Shown here one piece after another: positions 48,974 through 58,162 of a stretch of 64,000 nucleotides of DNA; positions within the stretch are counted from its first letter, which is position 1, and every line of letters starts with the position of its first letter. Made by a program: the position numbers and the translations under genes. This DNA is from Butyrivibrio sp. VCB2006 (GTDB taxonomy: Bacteria; Bacillota; Clostridia; Lachnospirales; Lachnospiraceae), in assembly GCF_000420945.1 (NCBI RefSeq), contig NZ_ATVX01000005.1, forward strand, positions 1-64,000, written 5' to 3'. Below the pieces are notes generated by a model that saw nothing but the letters and a program-made list of their open reading frames with translations, did not search any database and had not been told where the DNA came from.

Positions 48974-51493
48974 TTGAAGAAGCGATATATTATCATCATA
49001 AATATTGTGATAGTAGGGTTGATTCTCTTCATTATCGTGAAGTATGCCAACGATAGGGCGAGGGAGTCAAACCAGGCTTCGGTTGCGTCTTTTGAGAAGA
49101 TGACGACGACCACAGAGCAGATCATAGCCAATTATCTGGAGGATGAGCAGCATCTGTGCGATATCTGGTCGAATTACATCAATAGGTCGGCGGAAGCGGG
49201 AGATCCTATGACCATTGATGAGGCGATTTCGTATATTAGAAAGGCCAAGATATCTCCGGAAATCTCGGGACATCTGATATATATTGATGACGGATCCATG
49301 AAGGGAATATCGACTACTGCCAGTACCACGGATACGTCGGATTATTCAATTAAGTATTCTCATATTTCAATTTTCGATAATCTTGAGATCAGTAACGTGG
49401 ATGGTGCGGTAAACCTGACAAGGGCCTATACCAATCCGCTTAACGGTGTGCAGTCCATTGCATTTCTTAACAATGTTAAGGTTATGGACGAGGAAACAGG
49501 GGCGCTGAGACAGGGGCTTCTTTTACGCGTGGTACCGGTGAGCCGTCTTGAGCAGAAGCTGGTCTTCTTGAAGGGTGAGTACGAAGATGTGGAAATATCC
49601 CTTATAGACTGGGACGGAAGCTACATGATCCACGGCAAATCCCTTAAAAACAGCAATTTCTTTGAATATTTCAAATCCTATAACCCAATGTCTGCCCAGG
49701 AATACAACGAGGTTATAAATACGATCCTCACAGACATAGGATCCATGCATATTCACAACTCCAAGAATGAGGACTGCGTAATAGCTTATACCCCTCTCAG
49801 CAATCTTGAGGGTTGGTTTTTGGTGGCCTATATTCCGGCAAAAGAGCTGATAATGAACAGGTCAATTGACTGGATTCTTCTTGTTATCGTATCCATTGGA
49901 CTTATGGTTCTTCTTCATTTCAACTTATTACTTCTCCTAAACTTCAACCGTAAGCTGACTGTGGCTGCGGAAGCAGCAAATCAGGCCAATGAAGCGAAGT
50001 CTCTGTTCTTGTCCACAATGTCCCATGACATCAGGACACCTATGAATGCCATAATCGGCATGAATGAGATGATCCTGAGAGATAGCCACGATGAAGGAAT
50101 ATTGATGTACTCAGAGAGCATCCGGGCTGCAGGAAGTACGCTTCTTGGAATCATCAACGATATCCTCGATTTCTCCAAGATTGAAGCGGGCAAGATGGAA
50201 ATCATCAACGTGGACTACAACATAGCATCTCTTTTGAACGACCTTGTTAACATGGTTCAGCGAAAAGCTGATGAAAAGGGGCTTATCTTCAAGCTTGATG
50301 TGGACAGCAATATACCAAGAATTCTTCATGGTGATGAGATTAGGATCAAGCAGGTTATTACCAACATTCTTTCAAATGCGGTCAAATACACCCAGGAAGG
50401 TAGTGTTGTCTTCTCAATATCCTCCACAAAATGTGAAGAGGAGCCGAATCACGTAATACTCCATGTAAGCGTCAAGGATACGGGAATCGGAATCAAGAAG
50501 GAAGAGCTCAACAAGCTTTTTGTAGCTTTTGAGAGGATTGAGGAAAAGAAAAATCGAAACATCGAGGGAACCGGCCTTGGAATGGCCATTGCTCAGAACT
50601 TCCTCAACATGATGGGAAGTAAGATTCAGGTGGAAAGTGAATATGGAAAGGGCTCCGAGTTCTCTTTTGACCTGAAGCAAAAAGTGGTGAAATGGGAGCC
50701 CCTTGGGGAGTTTGATGCAGCTTACAAGAGCTTTATCAGAGACAGACAAAGGTACAAAGCTCAGTTCATTGCGCCTAAGGCAAGAGTGCTGGTGGTGGAT
50801 GATACAGAGATCAACCTTAAGGTATTCGTAAGTCTTCTTGGTAAGACCAAGATACAGATAGATACTGCGGACAGCGGAGATGCGGGAATTGCGCTGTTTA
50901 AGAGAAATCTCTACGACGTGATCTTCCTTGACCATATGATGCCGGACAAAGACGGTATCGAGACTATCAAGGAAATGAAGGAGTGCACGGATACACCGAA
51001 CCTGAAGACTCCGATCATATGCCTTACGGCCAACGCAGTCTCAGGAATGCGCGAGATGTACATAAATGCTGGCTTTGATGACTATCTTACGAAACCAATC
51101 GACACTAATAGACTAGAAAACATGCTGCTTACATATTTGCCGACAGATTTGATAGAGCAGCCACTAGATGAATTTTCCGATGCAGATAAATCAGTAGATG
51201 CAGAGAAAGACTCAAAACCTATTCATACACTTCTTCTAGTAGACGAAGACGTAGCCCTTCTCAAAAAACTAAAAGACCAGCTCTCTTCCGCGTACAACGT
51301 GGTGGTGGTCAAATCAGGAGAGCAGGCTTTGAAATATCTGGAAAAGCATGAGGCGCAGCTGATCATTATGAGCAGCGAAATGCCTGATCCGGGAGGCTTG
51401 GACGAGGACAAGCTAAAGAGAATGAATCTAAAAGACATTAGTCAGAACGAATTAACTTCACAGATAAAAGAGTTTTTGGGTGAAGGATGCTGA
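48974..51493 (+). CDS. Hybrid sensor histidine kinase with two receiver domains
   Basis: This 839-aa TTG-initiated protein has TM1 at about residues 5-24, then an extracellular Cache-like sensor (to about 295) and TM2 (LLVIVSIGLMVLLHFNLLLL). HisKA carries His351 in MSHDIRTPMNAIIG. The ATPase domain has NILSNAVKYTQEG, DTGIGI and GTGLGMAIAQ. A receiver with Asp653 (FLDHMMPD) follows. A second, shortened receiver (LLLVDEDVALLKKL) has Ser800 where the phosphorylated Asp should be (IIMSSEMP). It lacks an internal Hpt, which is supplied by a separate gene. The following binding protein is coupled to it. Confidence 0.93.
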   Translation: MKKRYIIIINIVIVGLILFIIVKYANDRARESNQASVASFEKMTTTTEQIIANYLEDEQHLCDIWSNYINRSAEAGDPMTIDEAISYIRKAKISPEISGHLIYIDDGSMKGISTTASTTDTSDYSIKYSHISIFDNLEISNVDGAVNLTRAYTNPLNGVQSIAFLNNVKVMDEETGALRQGLLLRVVPVSRLEQKLVFLKGEYEDVEISLIDWDGSYMIHGKSLKNSNFFEYFKSYNPMSAQEYNEVINTILTDIGSMHIHNSKNEDCVIAYTPLSNLEGWFLVAYIPAKELIMNRSIDWILLVIVSIGLMVLLHFNLLLLLNFNRKLTVAAEAANQANEAKSLFLSTMSHDIRTPMNAIIGMNEMILRDSHDEGILMYSESIRAAGSTLLGIINDILDFSKIEAGKMEIINVDYNIASLLNDLVNMVQRKADEKGLIFKLDVDSNIPRILHGDEIRIKQVITNILSNAVKYTQEGSVVFSISSTKCEEEPNHVILHVSVKDTGIGIKKEELNKLFVAFERIEEKKNRNIEGTGLGMAIAQNFLNMMGSKIQVESEYGKGSEFSFDLKQKVVKWEPLGEFDAAYKSFIRDRQRYKAQFIAPKARVLVVDDTEINLKVFVSLLGKTKIQIDTADSGDAGIALFKRNLYDVIFLDHMMPDKDGIETIKEMKECTDTPNLKTPIICLTANAVSGMREMYINAGFDDYLTKPIDTNRLENMLLTYLPTDLIEQPLDEFSDADKSVDAEKDSKPIHTLLLVDEDVALLKKLKDQLSSAYNVVVVKSGEQALKYLEKHEAQLIIMSSEMPDPGGLDEDKLKRMNLKDISQNELTSQIKEFLGEGC

Positions 51494-51506
51494 AAGGAGA
51501 GGACAC

Positions 51507-52811
51507 ATGAAAAATCGCATTAAAACAATTGTTTCTATGGCGCTTGTGGCAATGCTGGTAATGGGAGTTATGGGATGCGGCCAGGACAAATCGGTGGTTA
51601 AGGAGTTTTCCCCCAAGTACTCGCCGGATACAGAATATAAGCTGTCTGTAGTAGGAACGTATTCGAATTTCGAGTCCCTGGATAATGCAATCGAGAGATT
51701 TTATGCGCATTATCCAAAGGGCGAGATAACTTACACCTGCCTGGATGATTACGGAAATGCGATTTTGAATGCTCTTGCAGGTGATGAGGCTCCGGATATT
51801 TTCGTGGCTCAGCCCTGGATGATTGGAAACGAGAAATATGATTCAATGTTTGAGGGGGCAGAGGTTCTCTCGGATTCAGAGCTGGAAATCAATCTTGATT
51901 GCCTCCGTCCCGGAGTTACCCTGGATATGGAAAACGGCGAGATTGTGGCTTTGCCTATATTTGCAACCTCCTATGGAATGCTGGTAAATATGGATATCTT
52001 CGAAAAAGAGGGCCTGGAGGTGCCAAAGAACTTCGAAGAGCTTAAAAAAGTCTGCGACAAGCTCAAGGCAGCAGGCTACGAATCTCCTGTTATGGGAAGT
52101 AATACCACAACAACGCCGGGAATCGGCTATTCCTTTGCTTATCCTATGTTTGCCAATACAGTCAAGGGCGACAGGAGCGTAGAGGGTGATCTTAATAACC
52201 TTGAGCCTTCTGCAGGAGAAGCCATGAGACCCGCTCTTAGCAGGTTAAAAGAGTTTGTGGACTACGGCTGTATTGATGTGGCTAAGTGCTCAGCTGAAAT
52301 TGAGAATGATTACGATGCAGTGATCCTGCGCTTCTTTGAAGGGGATGTGCCCATGATGCTCTGCTCCGGCGACGTTGTTTCCGGAACCAAGAAGCGTGAG
52401 AGTAAGTCGGAAGCTTTTTCCGCAAATCCTTTCAAGTATGATTTCTACGTGGCTCCATCCGGTGATAAGGGTGGATACTACATGGATTCAGTATCAATCC
52501 TGTTCTGCGCCAACAAGAACAGCAAGAATCTGGATATGACCAATGAATTCATGAGATTTTTGACCAGCAAAGTTGAGCTCGGACTTATGGCAGAAAAGAA
52601 AAGGCTTATAACTCCTACCAAGGATTATTCCCTGGACGAAGTATATGCCTCACTTTCCGGCTTCCCGGAGGATAGAACTATTAATGTAAGAGATATAGAA
52701 ATCCTTGATACTGCGGTAAAACAGTTTAGGGCAGCTGCCTACGCTGTCATAAACGGTACAATGACCGTGGATGAAGCAGTGGCAAACTATGGATCGATAC
52801 ACACGGACTAA
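51507..52811 (+). CDS. Orphan ABC-type solute-binding lipoprotein
   Basis: This 434-aa family-1 binding protein has lipobox VMGVMGC, YKLSVVGTYSNFESLDNAIE near the start, and GDEAPDIFVAQPWMIGN and FFEGDVPMMLCSGDV further on. No permease or ATPase genes accompany it. It begins 13 nt after the kinase stop with GAAAGGAGAGG, so it is co-translated with the kinase. A role as ligand-receiving partner of the kinase's extracellular domain is inferred from position. The sugar is unknown. Confidence 0.88.
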   Translation: MKNRIKTIVSMALVAMLVMGVMGCGQDKSVVKEFSPKYSPDTEYKLSVVGTYSNFESLDNAIERFYAHYPKGEITYTCLDDYGNAILNALAGDEAPDIFVAQPWMIGNEKYDSMFEGAEVLSDSELEINLDCLRPGVTLDMENGEIVALPIFATSYGMLVNMDIFEKEGLEVPKNFEELKKVCDKLKAAGYESPVMGSNTTTTPGIGYSFAYPMFANTVKGDRSVEGDLNNLEPSAGEAMRPALSRLKEFVDYGCIDVAKCSAEIENDYDAVILRFFEGDVPMMLCSGDVVSGTKKRESKSEAFSANPFKYDFYVAPSGDKGGYYMDSVSILFCANKNSKNLDMTNEFMRFLTSKVELGLMAEKKRLITPTKDYSLDEVYASLSGFPEDRTINVRDIEILDTAVKQFRAAAYAVINGTMTVDEAVANYGSIHTD

Positions 52812-52853
52812 TAAGTGGAATATTACGAATTAAATGTCGCAGAACAATGATAT

Positions 52854-53474
52854 TTAGAGGCTTCCCAGAATCTGCCCAGCCAGATCCTTGGCCTCAACAT
52901 AATCAAGATTGGTGACGAGTTTATCCAGGGCCTCCATTTTGTGGGCCAGGTCCTGGTTATAACTATAGGAGAAGAGAGAACGTGCGGCCTCTTCTGCAGA
53001 GCCCAGGTCAAAGTCATCTATTGCGGAAATGAGCTTATTTAAGATGGCTGAAACTGCATCTTTATCAAAAGCGGCTTTAGGTCCGCCGTTACCTGCAGCA
53101 AAAGGCTCAAGATAGGGCTTTAAAGCTCTGAAGGCGCTTAAAACCTCAGGGGTAGCCTTTTCTATCTGCTCAAGGTCGTTTTCTTTTCCCAGCTTTTCAA
53201 GGGTAAAAAAGCTTTCTCCAAGCTCCATGGCACCGACCATGCGGCAGGTGGTCTTAAGGGAATGGACCAGAATAGTGTAGTTTTTAATGTCCTTATCCCT
53301 TAGAAAAGCTTCTACCTGATTACTTTTCTCATCTATGATTTTGTAAACATCACCAAGAAGCTCTGTGAAAAGCTCCTCAGAGCCGGAATTATTAATGGCA
53401 CTATCGACATCGACGCCTGGGATATTAATGTTCACGTAAGCAGGTTCCTCCTTGGATTTTCTAGGGTTTAGCAC
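52854..53474 (-). CDS. Histidine phosphotransfer (Hpt) protein
   Basis: This 206-aa protein has the Hpt phosphorylation helix NYTILVHSLKTTCRMVGAME, where His is followed by Ser-Leu-Lys as in ArcB/BarA-type Hpt domains. A C-terminal helical extension (DDFDLGSAEEAARSLFSYS) follows. It is encoded on the opposite strand between the kinase/binding-protein pair and the HD-GYP regulator. It probably relays phosphate from the kinase receiver to the REC domain of the neighbouring response regulator. Confidence 0.85.
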   Translation of the reverse strand: MLNPRKSKEEPAYVNINIPGVDVDSAINNSGSEELFTELLGDVYKIIDEKSNQVEAFLRDKDIKNYTILVHSLKTTCRMVGAMELGESFFTLEKLGKENDLEQIEKATPEVLSAFRALKPYLEPFAAGNGGPKAAFDKDAVSAILNKLISAIDDFDLGSAEEAARSLFSYSYNQDLAHKMEALDKLVTNLDYVEAKDLAGQILGSL

Positions 53475-53566
53475 ATTTTGAGTATACCACTATTTAGTTG
53501 ATGAATAAACGTCTTTGAGATATCATAAAATATCATAAACGGGAACTAATCTCGTTGGAGGTAATA

Positions 53567-54589
53567 ATGATTCCGGAAATCATAATTGTCGACGATGATC
53601 CTATAATTTTAAAAAGAGCCTGGAATACCCTTTCATCTGCCGGGCTTAAGGCAATTGTGCTCAAATCGGGAAAAGCTCTTTTGGAATACACCAAGGAAAA
53701 TGCTGCGCCGGATCTGATCCTGATGGATATCAGTATGCCGGAGATGGATGGATTTGAGGTTGTTAAGGAGCTGAAAAAGAGTGAGGCCAAGTGGAGAGAT
53801 ACTCCGGTGATCTTTTTGACAGCCAATGAAGATGAGGATACAGAGACCAAGGGACTTTCTCTTGGGGCAATGGACTTTATCAGGAAGCCCTTTGTGGCCA
53901 GCGTTCTTGTACTCAGGGTTAAACATGCTGTGGAACTTGTAAGGCTCCAAAGGGACCTTGAGAGCATGGTTGATGAGAAAACCAAGGAAAATGAGAATCT
54001 TTTCCTCCACGTTGTAGAGAGCCTTGCAGATGCAATTGATGCAAAAGATAATTATACCAATGGACATTCGGGCAGAGTTGCTCTATATTCAAAGGAGATA
54101 GCGGCCAGACTCGGCTACGACGAGAAAAGGCAGGAGAAGATCTTCATGATGGGGCTTCTCCACGACGTTGGCAAGATCGGTATTCCGGATGAGGTGATAA
54201 ATAAGCCGGGAAGGCTTACAGCAGAGGAGTTTGCCTGCATCAAGAAACATCCGGGAATCGGCGGGAAAATTCTTGGCAATATCAAGGAAATGCCTGAACT
54301 TGCGGCTGGAGCTAAATGGCATCACGAACGATACGATGGAAGCGGTTATCCTCAGGGACTTGCCGGGGATGATATTCCGGAAGAAGCCAGAATCATTGCT
54401 GTAGCTGATGCTTACGATGCTATGACAAGTAACCGAAGCTACAGAGGAGTCCTTGCTCAGGACATAGTAAGAGGAGAGATTGAAAAGGGTAAAGGAAGCC
54501 AGTTCGATCCTAAGTTTGCGGATATTATGCTGGCAATGATCGACGACGACAAAGAGTATCGCATGCGGGATGACCACGCCAAGACTTGA
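53567..54589 (+). CDS. Response regulator with HD-GYP phosphodiesterase output
   Basis: This 340-aa protein has a receiver domain IIIVDDDPIILKRAWNTL with Asp in LILMDISMPEMDGFEV, Thr in IFLTANE and Lys in FIRKPF. An HD-GYP domain follows (GLLHDVGKIGIPDEV, KWHHERYDGSGYPQGLAG, ADAYDAMTSNRSYR). HD-GYP proteins hydrolyse cyclic di-GMP; the metal ligands and GYP signature are intact. ATG 53567 follows TTGGAGGTAATA. It is the likely terminal output of the kinase-Hpt pathway. Confidence 0.94.
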   Translation: MIPEIIIVDDDPIILKRAWNTLSSAGLKAIVLKSGKALLEYTKENAAPDLILMDISMPEMDGFEVVKELKKSEAKWRDTPVIFLTANEDEDTETKGLSLGAMDFIRKPFVASVLVLRVKHAVELVRLQRDLESMVDEKTKENENLFLHVVESLADAIDAKDNYTNGHSGRVALYSKEIAARLGYDEKRQEKIFMMGLLHDVGKIGIPDEVINKPGRLTAEEFACIKKHPGIGGKILGNIKEMPELAAGAKWHHERYDGSGYPQGLAGDDIPEEARIIAVADAYDAMTSNRSYRGVLAQDIVRGEIEKGKGSQFDPKFADIMLAMIDDDKEYRMRDDHAKT

Positions 54590-54619
54590 TTTCATGCTTT
54601 TTTGATTGGGGATGAAAAT

Positions 54620-54916
54620 ATGAGTATTGCTGACAAACTTGAGATTCTACTTAGTAAAGCCAATGAAGATGAGGCTCTTAGAAATAAGCTCATGGACACA
54701 AGAAATTGTAAGGAGCCACTGGCTGAGTTTTGCAAGATTGCAGTGGAGAACGGAATCGACGTTTCTGTTATGGACATAGTTAATCAGGGGGAGGAGTTCT
54801 ACGCAGAAATAAAAAGAAGTACTAACGGCGGCGGTGAGAATTCGCCGGATTTAGAGTTCCAGAATGATGAATACGCTATTTTCATGATGAGATTAGAACA
54901 TAATAGTAAAAAATAA
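54620..54916 (+). CDS. Nif11-like small protein
   Basis: This 98-aa protein has the helical N-terminal part ADKLEILLSKANEDEALRNK, then EFCKIAVENGIDVSVMDIVN. This resembles the Nif11-derived leader domain found on RiPP precursors. The C-terminal part holds STNGGGENSPDLEFQ and no Cys/Ser/Thr-rich core. No maturation enzyme is nearby, so a RiPP precursor is not supported and a stand-alone Nif11-like protein is likelier. Confidence 0.55.
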   Translation: MSIADKLEILLSKANEDEALRNKLMDTRNCKEPLAEFCKIAVENGIDVSVMDIVNQGEEFYAEIKRSTNGGGENSPDLEFQNDEYAIFMMRLEHNSKK

Positions 54917-54941
54917 TTATCTATATTGTGTGAGTTTTGTG

Positions 54942-54964
54942 GTATCATCATATATAGATGATAC
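54942..54964. promoter_or_regulatory. Palindromic operator upstream of the RHH-like gene
   Basis: GTATCATC (54942-54949) and GATGATAC (54957-54964) form a perfect 8-bp inverted repeat with a 7-bp AT centre. It lies about 25 bp before the start codon, well placed for autoregulation. Confidence 0.65.
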
Positions 54965-54987
54965 AATACTCATAGGAGGGGGATAAG

Positions 54988-55419
54988 ATGCCAAGAGCAA
55001 ATTTATCAATCAGTCAGGAATTGTACGATCAGATTGAGAAAGCAGCCAAGAAAGAAAACGTAACCGTTAACTATTACATCTGTGAGATGCTGGAAGAGAA
55101 GTTCAGTAAAAAAACAGTCTATGGCTATGCACTTGCTATTGCAAACATGATAGATGAAGCCAAGAAGATGGATAAAGAGTTCACTCTTGCTGACCTTCCT
55201 ACATTCGCTTCCGTTGGTGAAGTTGTTAAAGAGTACAAGATTGCTGAGTCTCCGGCTCAGGTAAGAGCCCGCCTTGGTAAGATGTTCAATGAGGCTGTTC
55301 GTAAGGGAACTGCCAAGGGCATTGAGAGAGCAGTAGTTAAGAAAAACGGCAAAGAGGAATTCAAGTTCCTGTCCAGAGCTGCTGTTTATGTAAATTCATC
55401 TAAGACTAAAAAGAAATAA
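54988..55419 (+). CDS. Ribbon-helix-helix-like DNA-binding protein
   Basis: This 143-aa protein starts PRANLSISQELYDQIEKAAK, which continues ENVTVNYYICEMLEEKF. This beta-strand/helix/helix pattern is like Arc/CopG-type regulators. The C-terminal 90 residues (SVGEVVKEYKIAESPAQVRA, RLGKMFNEAVRKGTAKGIER) are helical and basic; family unknown. TAGGAGGGGGAT precedes the ATG. The palindrome just upstream suggests autoregulation. Confidence 0.7.
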   Translation: MPRANLSISQELYDQIEKAAKKENVTVNYYICEMLEEKFSKKTVYGYALAIANMIDEAKKMDKEFTLADLPTFASVGEVVKEYKIAESPAQVRARLGKMFNEAVRKGTAKGIERAVVKKNGKEEFKFLSRAAVYVNSSKTKKK

Positions 55420-55430
55420 TCATAATTATT

Positions 55431-55457
55431 AAAGGGCGGCCTGAAATGGCCGCCTTT
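55431..55457 (+). terminator. Terminator between RHH-like gene and flavodoxin
   Basis: AAAGGGCGGCC pairs with GGCCGCCTTT around TGAAAT. The ATG at 55446 lies in this stem, so the flavodoxin start is placed at 55473. Confidence 0.8.
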
Positions 55458-55472
55458 CTAGGAGGAAAAGGT

Positions 55473-55925
55473 ATGAGTAACGCAGTAATTGTCTATGCAT
55501 CAACACATCATGGCAACACTAAGAAGGTAGTTGAGGCCATCGCCAAGGAATTTGACGTGGAGCTTGTTGACGCTACACAGGTAAAAGAAAAGGACCTGTC
55601 AGGTTATGATCTTATCGGATTTGCATCCGGTATCTATGCTGCTCAGTTCCATCAGCAGATCAAGAACTTTGCACAGGTTAATCTCCCACAGGATAAGAAG
55701 ATTTTTTATATCATGACAAGTGCTATGAACAAGGATTTCTCCAAGTCCATGGCTGATTCAATTAAGGGCAAGAACGCTGAGGTTGTTGGCAAGTTCACCT
55801 GCCACGGTTATAACACCTTCGGACCATTCAAGCTTGTTGGCGGAACCAGCAAGGGACATCCTGATGAGAACGATCTTAAGGACGCTGTTGAGTTCTTCAG
55901 AACTCTTATCAGAGTTAAAAGTTGA
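55473..55925 (+). CDS. Flavodoxin-family protein
   Basis: This 150-aa FMN-binding electron carrier has phosphate-binding loop VYASTHHGNTKKVV and the second FMN contact region FASGIYAAQFHQQI. TAGGAGGAAAAGG precedes ATG 55473. It may supply electrons to flavoenzymes such as the one encoded next, but a terminator-free gap of 92 bp with an AT-rich promoter-like TATAATGG suggests separate transcription. Confidence 0.9.
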   Translation: MSNAVIVYASTHHGNTKKVVEAIAKEFDVELVDATQVKEKDLSGYDLIGFASGIYAAQFHQQIKNFAQVNLPQDKKIFYIMTSAMNKDFSKSMADSIKGKNAEVVGKFTCHGYNTFGPFKLVGGTSKGHPDENDLKDAVEFFRTLIRVKS

Positions 55926-56017
55926 GATTTTATAAACTTATTAGCAATAAATTTAATACAAAATAAAGTTTACATTATATAATGGTTCTATAGTATGTTT
56001 TCATGATGGGGGAATTT

Positions 56018-58147
56018 ATGTACGAGCGCCTATTTTCACCTATGAAGATCGGAACCATGGAAGTTAAGAACAGGCTAGTTATGTGTGCCGCAGAATTCAG
56101 TCTGGGAGAGCCCAGCGGCAAGGTTACACAGAGACTGTCCGATTACTACGAAGAAAGGGCCAAAGGTGGTGTTGGCCTTATTATCCCCGGAATATGCAGG
56201 GTTAATGACATGGCGGGAGCTGCAACCTATACGCAGCTCTCTATGAGCCATGATTATCATATTGAGCCTATGAGGCAGATGGCAAGCCGCATTCACAGTC
56301 ATGGAGCCAAGCTGGCAATTCAGCTCCATCATGCAGGAAGGCAGGGCCTTGCCAGTTCTATTAATTCTTTGCCTTTGGTTATCCCAATGGCGAACTGTTT
56401 TCCCAAGGTAATGAATTTAATATACAAGTGCACGCCGCTTCTTCTTGGCATGGAGGAAAAAGGAATCTGTTTTTCCGTCCAGGCCCCTTCAAAGTGCCCT
56501 CTTGCGCCCCACGGAGCAGCAAGACTTCACGAAATGAGCAAAAAGGAGATAAAGGCCCTTATAAACGACTTTATAGATGCTGCCGAGAGGTGCAAAAAAG
56601 CTGATGTTGACGCCGTGGAACTTCACGCGGCCCACGGATATCTTTTGCAGCAGTTCTTGTCACCCTACACAAACCAGAGAACCGATGAATACGGCGGAAA
56701 CTTCGAGAATCGCATGAGATTTCTTGAGGAGATCGTGGTTGGAATCAAGGAGCGCTGCGGCAAGGATTATCCTTTGATGGTGAGACTATCTGTTGATGAA
56801 ATGTATGCCCGGATCGGAAAGCCTGATGTGGGCTACAATCTGGAAGATGGTAAAAGAATTGCCAAGCGCCTTGAAGAGCTTGGAGTAGATGCGATAAATG
56901 TATCCAGCGCAAACTACGATGTTTACAACTGCTGGCTTGAGCCGACAACCTATGAGCCGGGTTGGAGAAAGTATCTGGCGAAGGCAATTAAGGAGACTGT
57001 AAGTATTCCTGTTATCGCAGCCAATGTAATAAGAACTCCGGAGCAGGCTGAAAAACAGCTGGAGGAGGGCTATCAGGATTTTGTGGCTTCGGCCAGAACC
57101 TTTATTTGTGATCCTCACTGGGCCAGAAAGGCCAAGGAGGGGCACCCCGAGGATATTCAGAGGTGTATCGGATGCCTTAACTGTATCAGATCCTTTATGA
57201 CTAATGCAGGAAAGGGACAGCCCGGAGAATGCGCCCTCAACATGTCCATTGGCAAGGAGAGAGCATATTTTAACATGCCTCAGGACGGAAAGGGCAGGAA
57301 AGTAGTTGTGATAGGAGCAGGCCCGGCAGGACTTACAGCGGCCAAGACCATGGCTCTTAGAGGCTTTGAAGTAGATGTGTACGAGAAGTCCAAAAAGTGT
57401 GGAGGGCAGGTAATTGCAGCGGCAGCAGGCCCTGACAAGGAAAGGCTCTTCTGGTGCATTGAGGACCTTAAGACAGCGGCGGAAAAGGCCGGAGCCAGGA
57501 TCCATCTGGGCGTGGAAATCACCGAGGATAAGCATACTAATCCTGAAAGAGTATATGAGGGCAAGAATATAAGTGTTTCAGACATGAAGGCATCAAATCC
57601 GGAAATAATAATCGTTGCCACAGGCGGAACGCCCATAAGACCTTCAAGTATACCGGGAATCACCAGGAAAAATGTGGTGGAAGCTCCTGAGGTTCTCCTG
57701 GGGAAAACGAAGATTTCCGGCAAACAGGTTGTTGTGGTCGGCTCAGGAATGACAGGACTGGAAGTAACAGAGGCTCTTTGCAAAAACGAAAACGACGTAA
57801 CGGTACTTGAAATGGCCTCGGAGGTTGCGCCGGGAGCCTGGTTCCAGTTGGTTGACGATGCCATGGAAAAGATAAAGCCCTATGGAGCTCTTTTCATGAC
57901 AGGTACGAAGCTGTGCTCTGTTATGGATAATGGGGTTATTGCTCAGGACCTTAAGTCCGGAAGAAAGGATACGATTCCGGGGGACTACGTAGTTCTGGCA
58001 ATGGGAGTTGCTCCCGATAGTGGCCTTGTAGGGAACTTCAAGGAAGTGGGAGCCAAAAATGTATATTCCGTAGGCGATGCGCGGTCAAGCGGCAATATTG
58101 CAAGCGCCTGTCACAGCGCCTATGACACAGTAATGAAAATAAAGTAG
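56018..58147 (+). CDS. OYE-type NADH:flavin oxidoreductase with Fe-S and FAD domains
   Basis: This 709-aa protein has an FMN TIM-barrel (residues about 1-370: LFSPMKIGTMEVKNRLVMCA, ELHAAHGYLLQQFLSPYTNQ, RTDEYGG). A 4Fe-4S cluster motif CIGCLNC follows, with a further Cys in GECALN. The FAD/NAD Rossmann domains carry VVVIGAGPAGLTAAKTMALR and VVVVGSGMTGLEV. This is the 2,4-dienoyl-CoA reductase/BaiCD/enoate-reductase architecture, which reduces activated C=C bonds or performs the reverse reaction. It is the first gene of a five-gene run. ATG 56018 follows ATGGGGGAATTT. Confidence 0.93.
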   Translation: MYERLFSPMKIGTMEVKNRLVMCAAEFSLGEPSGKVTQRLSDYYEERAKGGVGLIIPGICRVNDMAGAATYTQLSMSHDYHIEPMRQMASRIHSHGAKLAIQLHHAGRQGLASSINSLPLVIPMANCFPKVMNLIYKCTPLLLGMEEKGICFSVQAPSKCPLAPHGAARLHEMSKKEIKALINDFIDAAERCKKADVDAVELHAAHGYLLQQFLSPYTNQRTDEYGGNFENRMRFLEEIVVGIKERCGKDYPLMVRLSVDEMYARIGKPDVGYNLEDGKRIAKRLEELGVDAINVSSANYDVYNCWLEPTTYEPGWRKYLAKAIKETVSIPVIAANVIRTPEQAEKQLEEGYQDFVASARTFICDPHWARKAKEGHPEDIQRCIGCLNCIRSFMTNAGKGQPGECALNMSIGKERAYFNMPQDGKGRKVVVIGAGPAGLTAAKTMALRGFEVDVYEKSKKCGGQVIAAAAGPDKERLFWCIEDLKTAAEKAGARIHLGVEITEDKHTNPERVYEGKNISVSDMKASNPEIIIVATGGTPIRPSSIPGITRKNVVEAPEVLLGKTKISGKQVVVVGSGMTGLEVTEALCKNENDVTVLEMASEVAPGAWFQLVDDAMEKIKPYGALFMTGTKLCSVMDNGVIAQDLKSGRKDTIPGDYVVLAMGVAPDSGLVGNFKEVGAKNVYSVGDARSSGNIASACHSAYDTVMKIK

Positions 58148-58162
58148 AGGTGGGGGAGAAAA

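Noticed and set aside
54620..54916. RiPP precursor gene cluster
   Set aside because: No modification enzyme, transporter or protease for leader removal is nearby, and the C-terminal part lacks a Cys/Ser/Thr-rich core.
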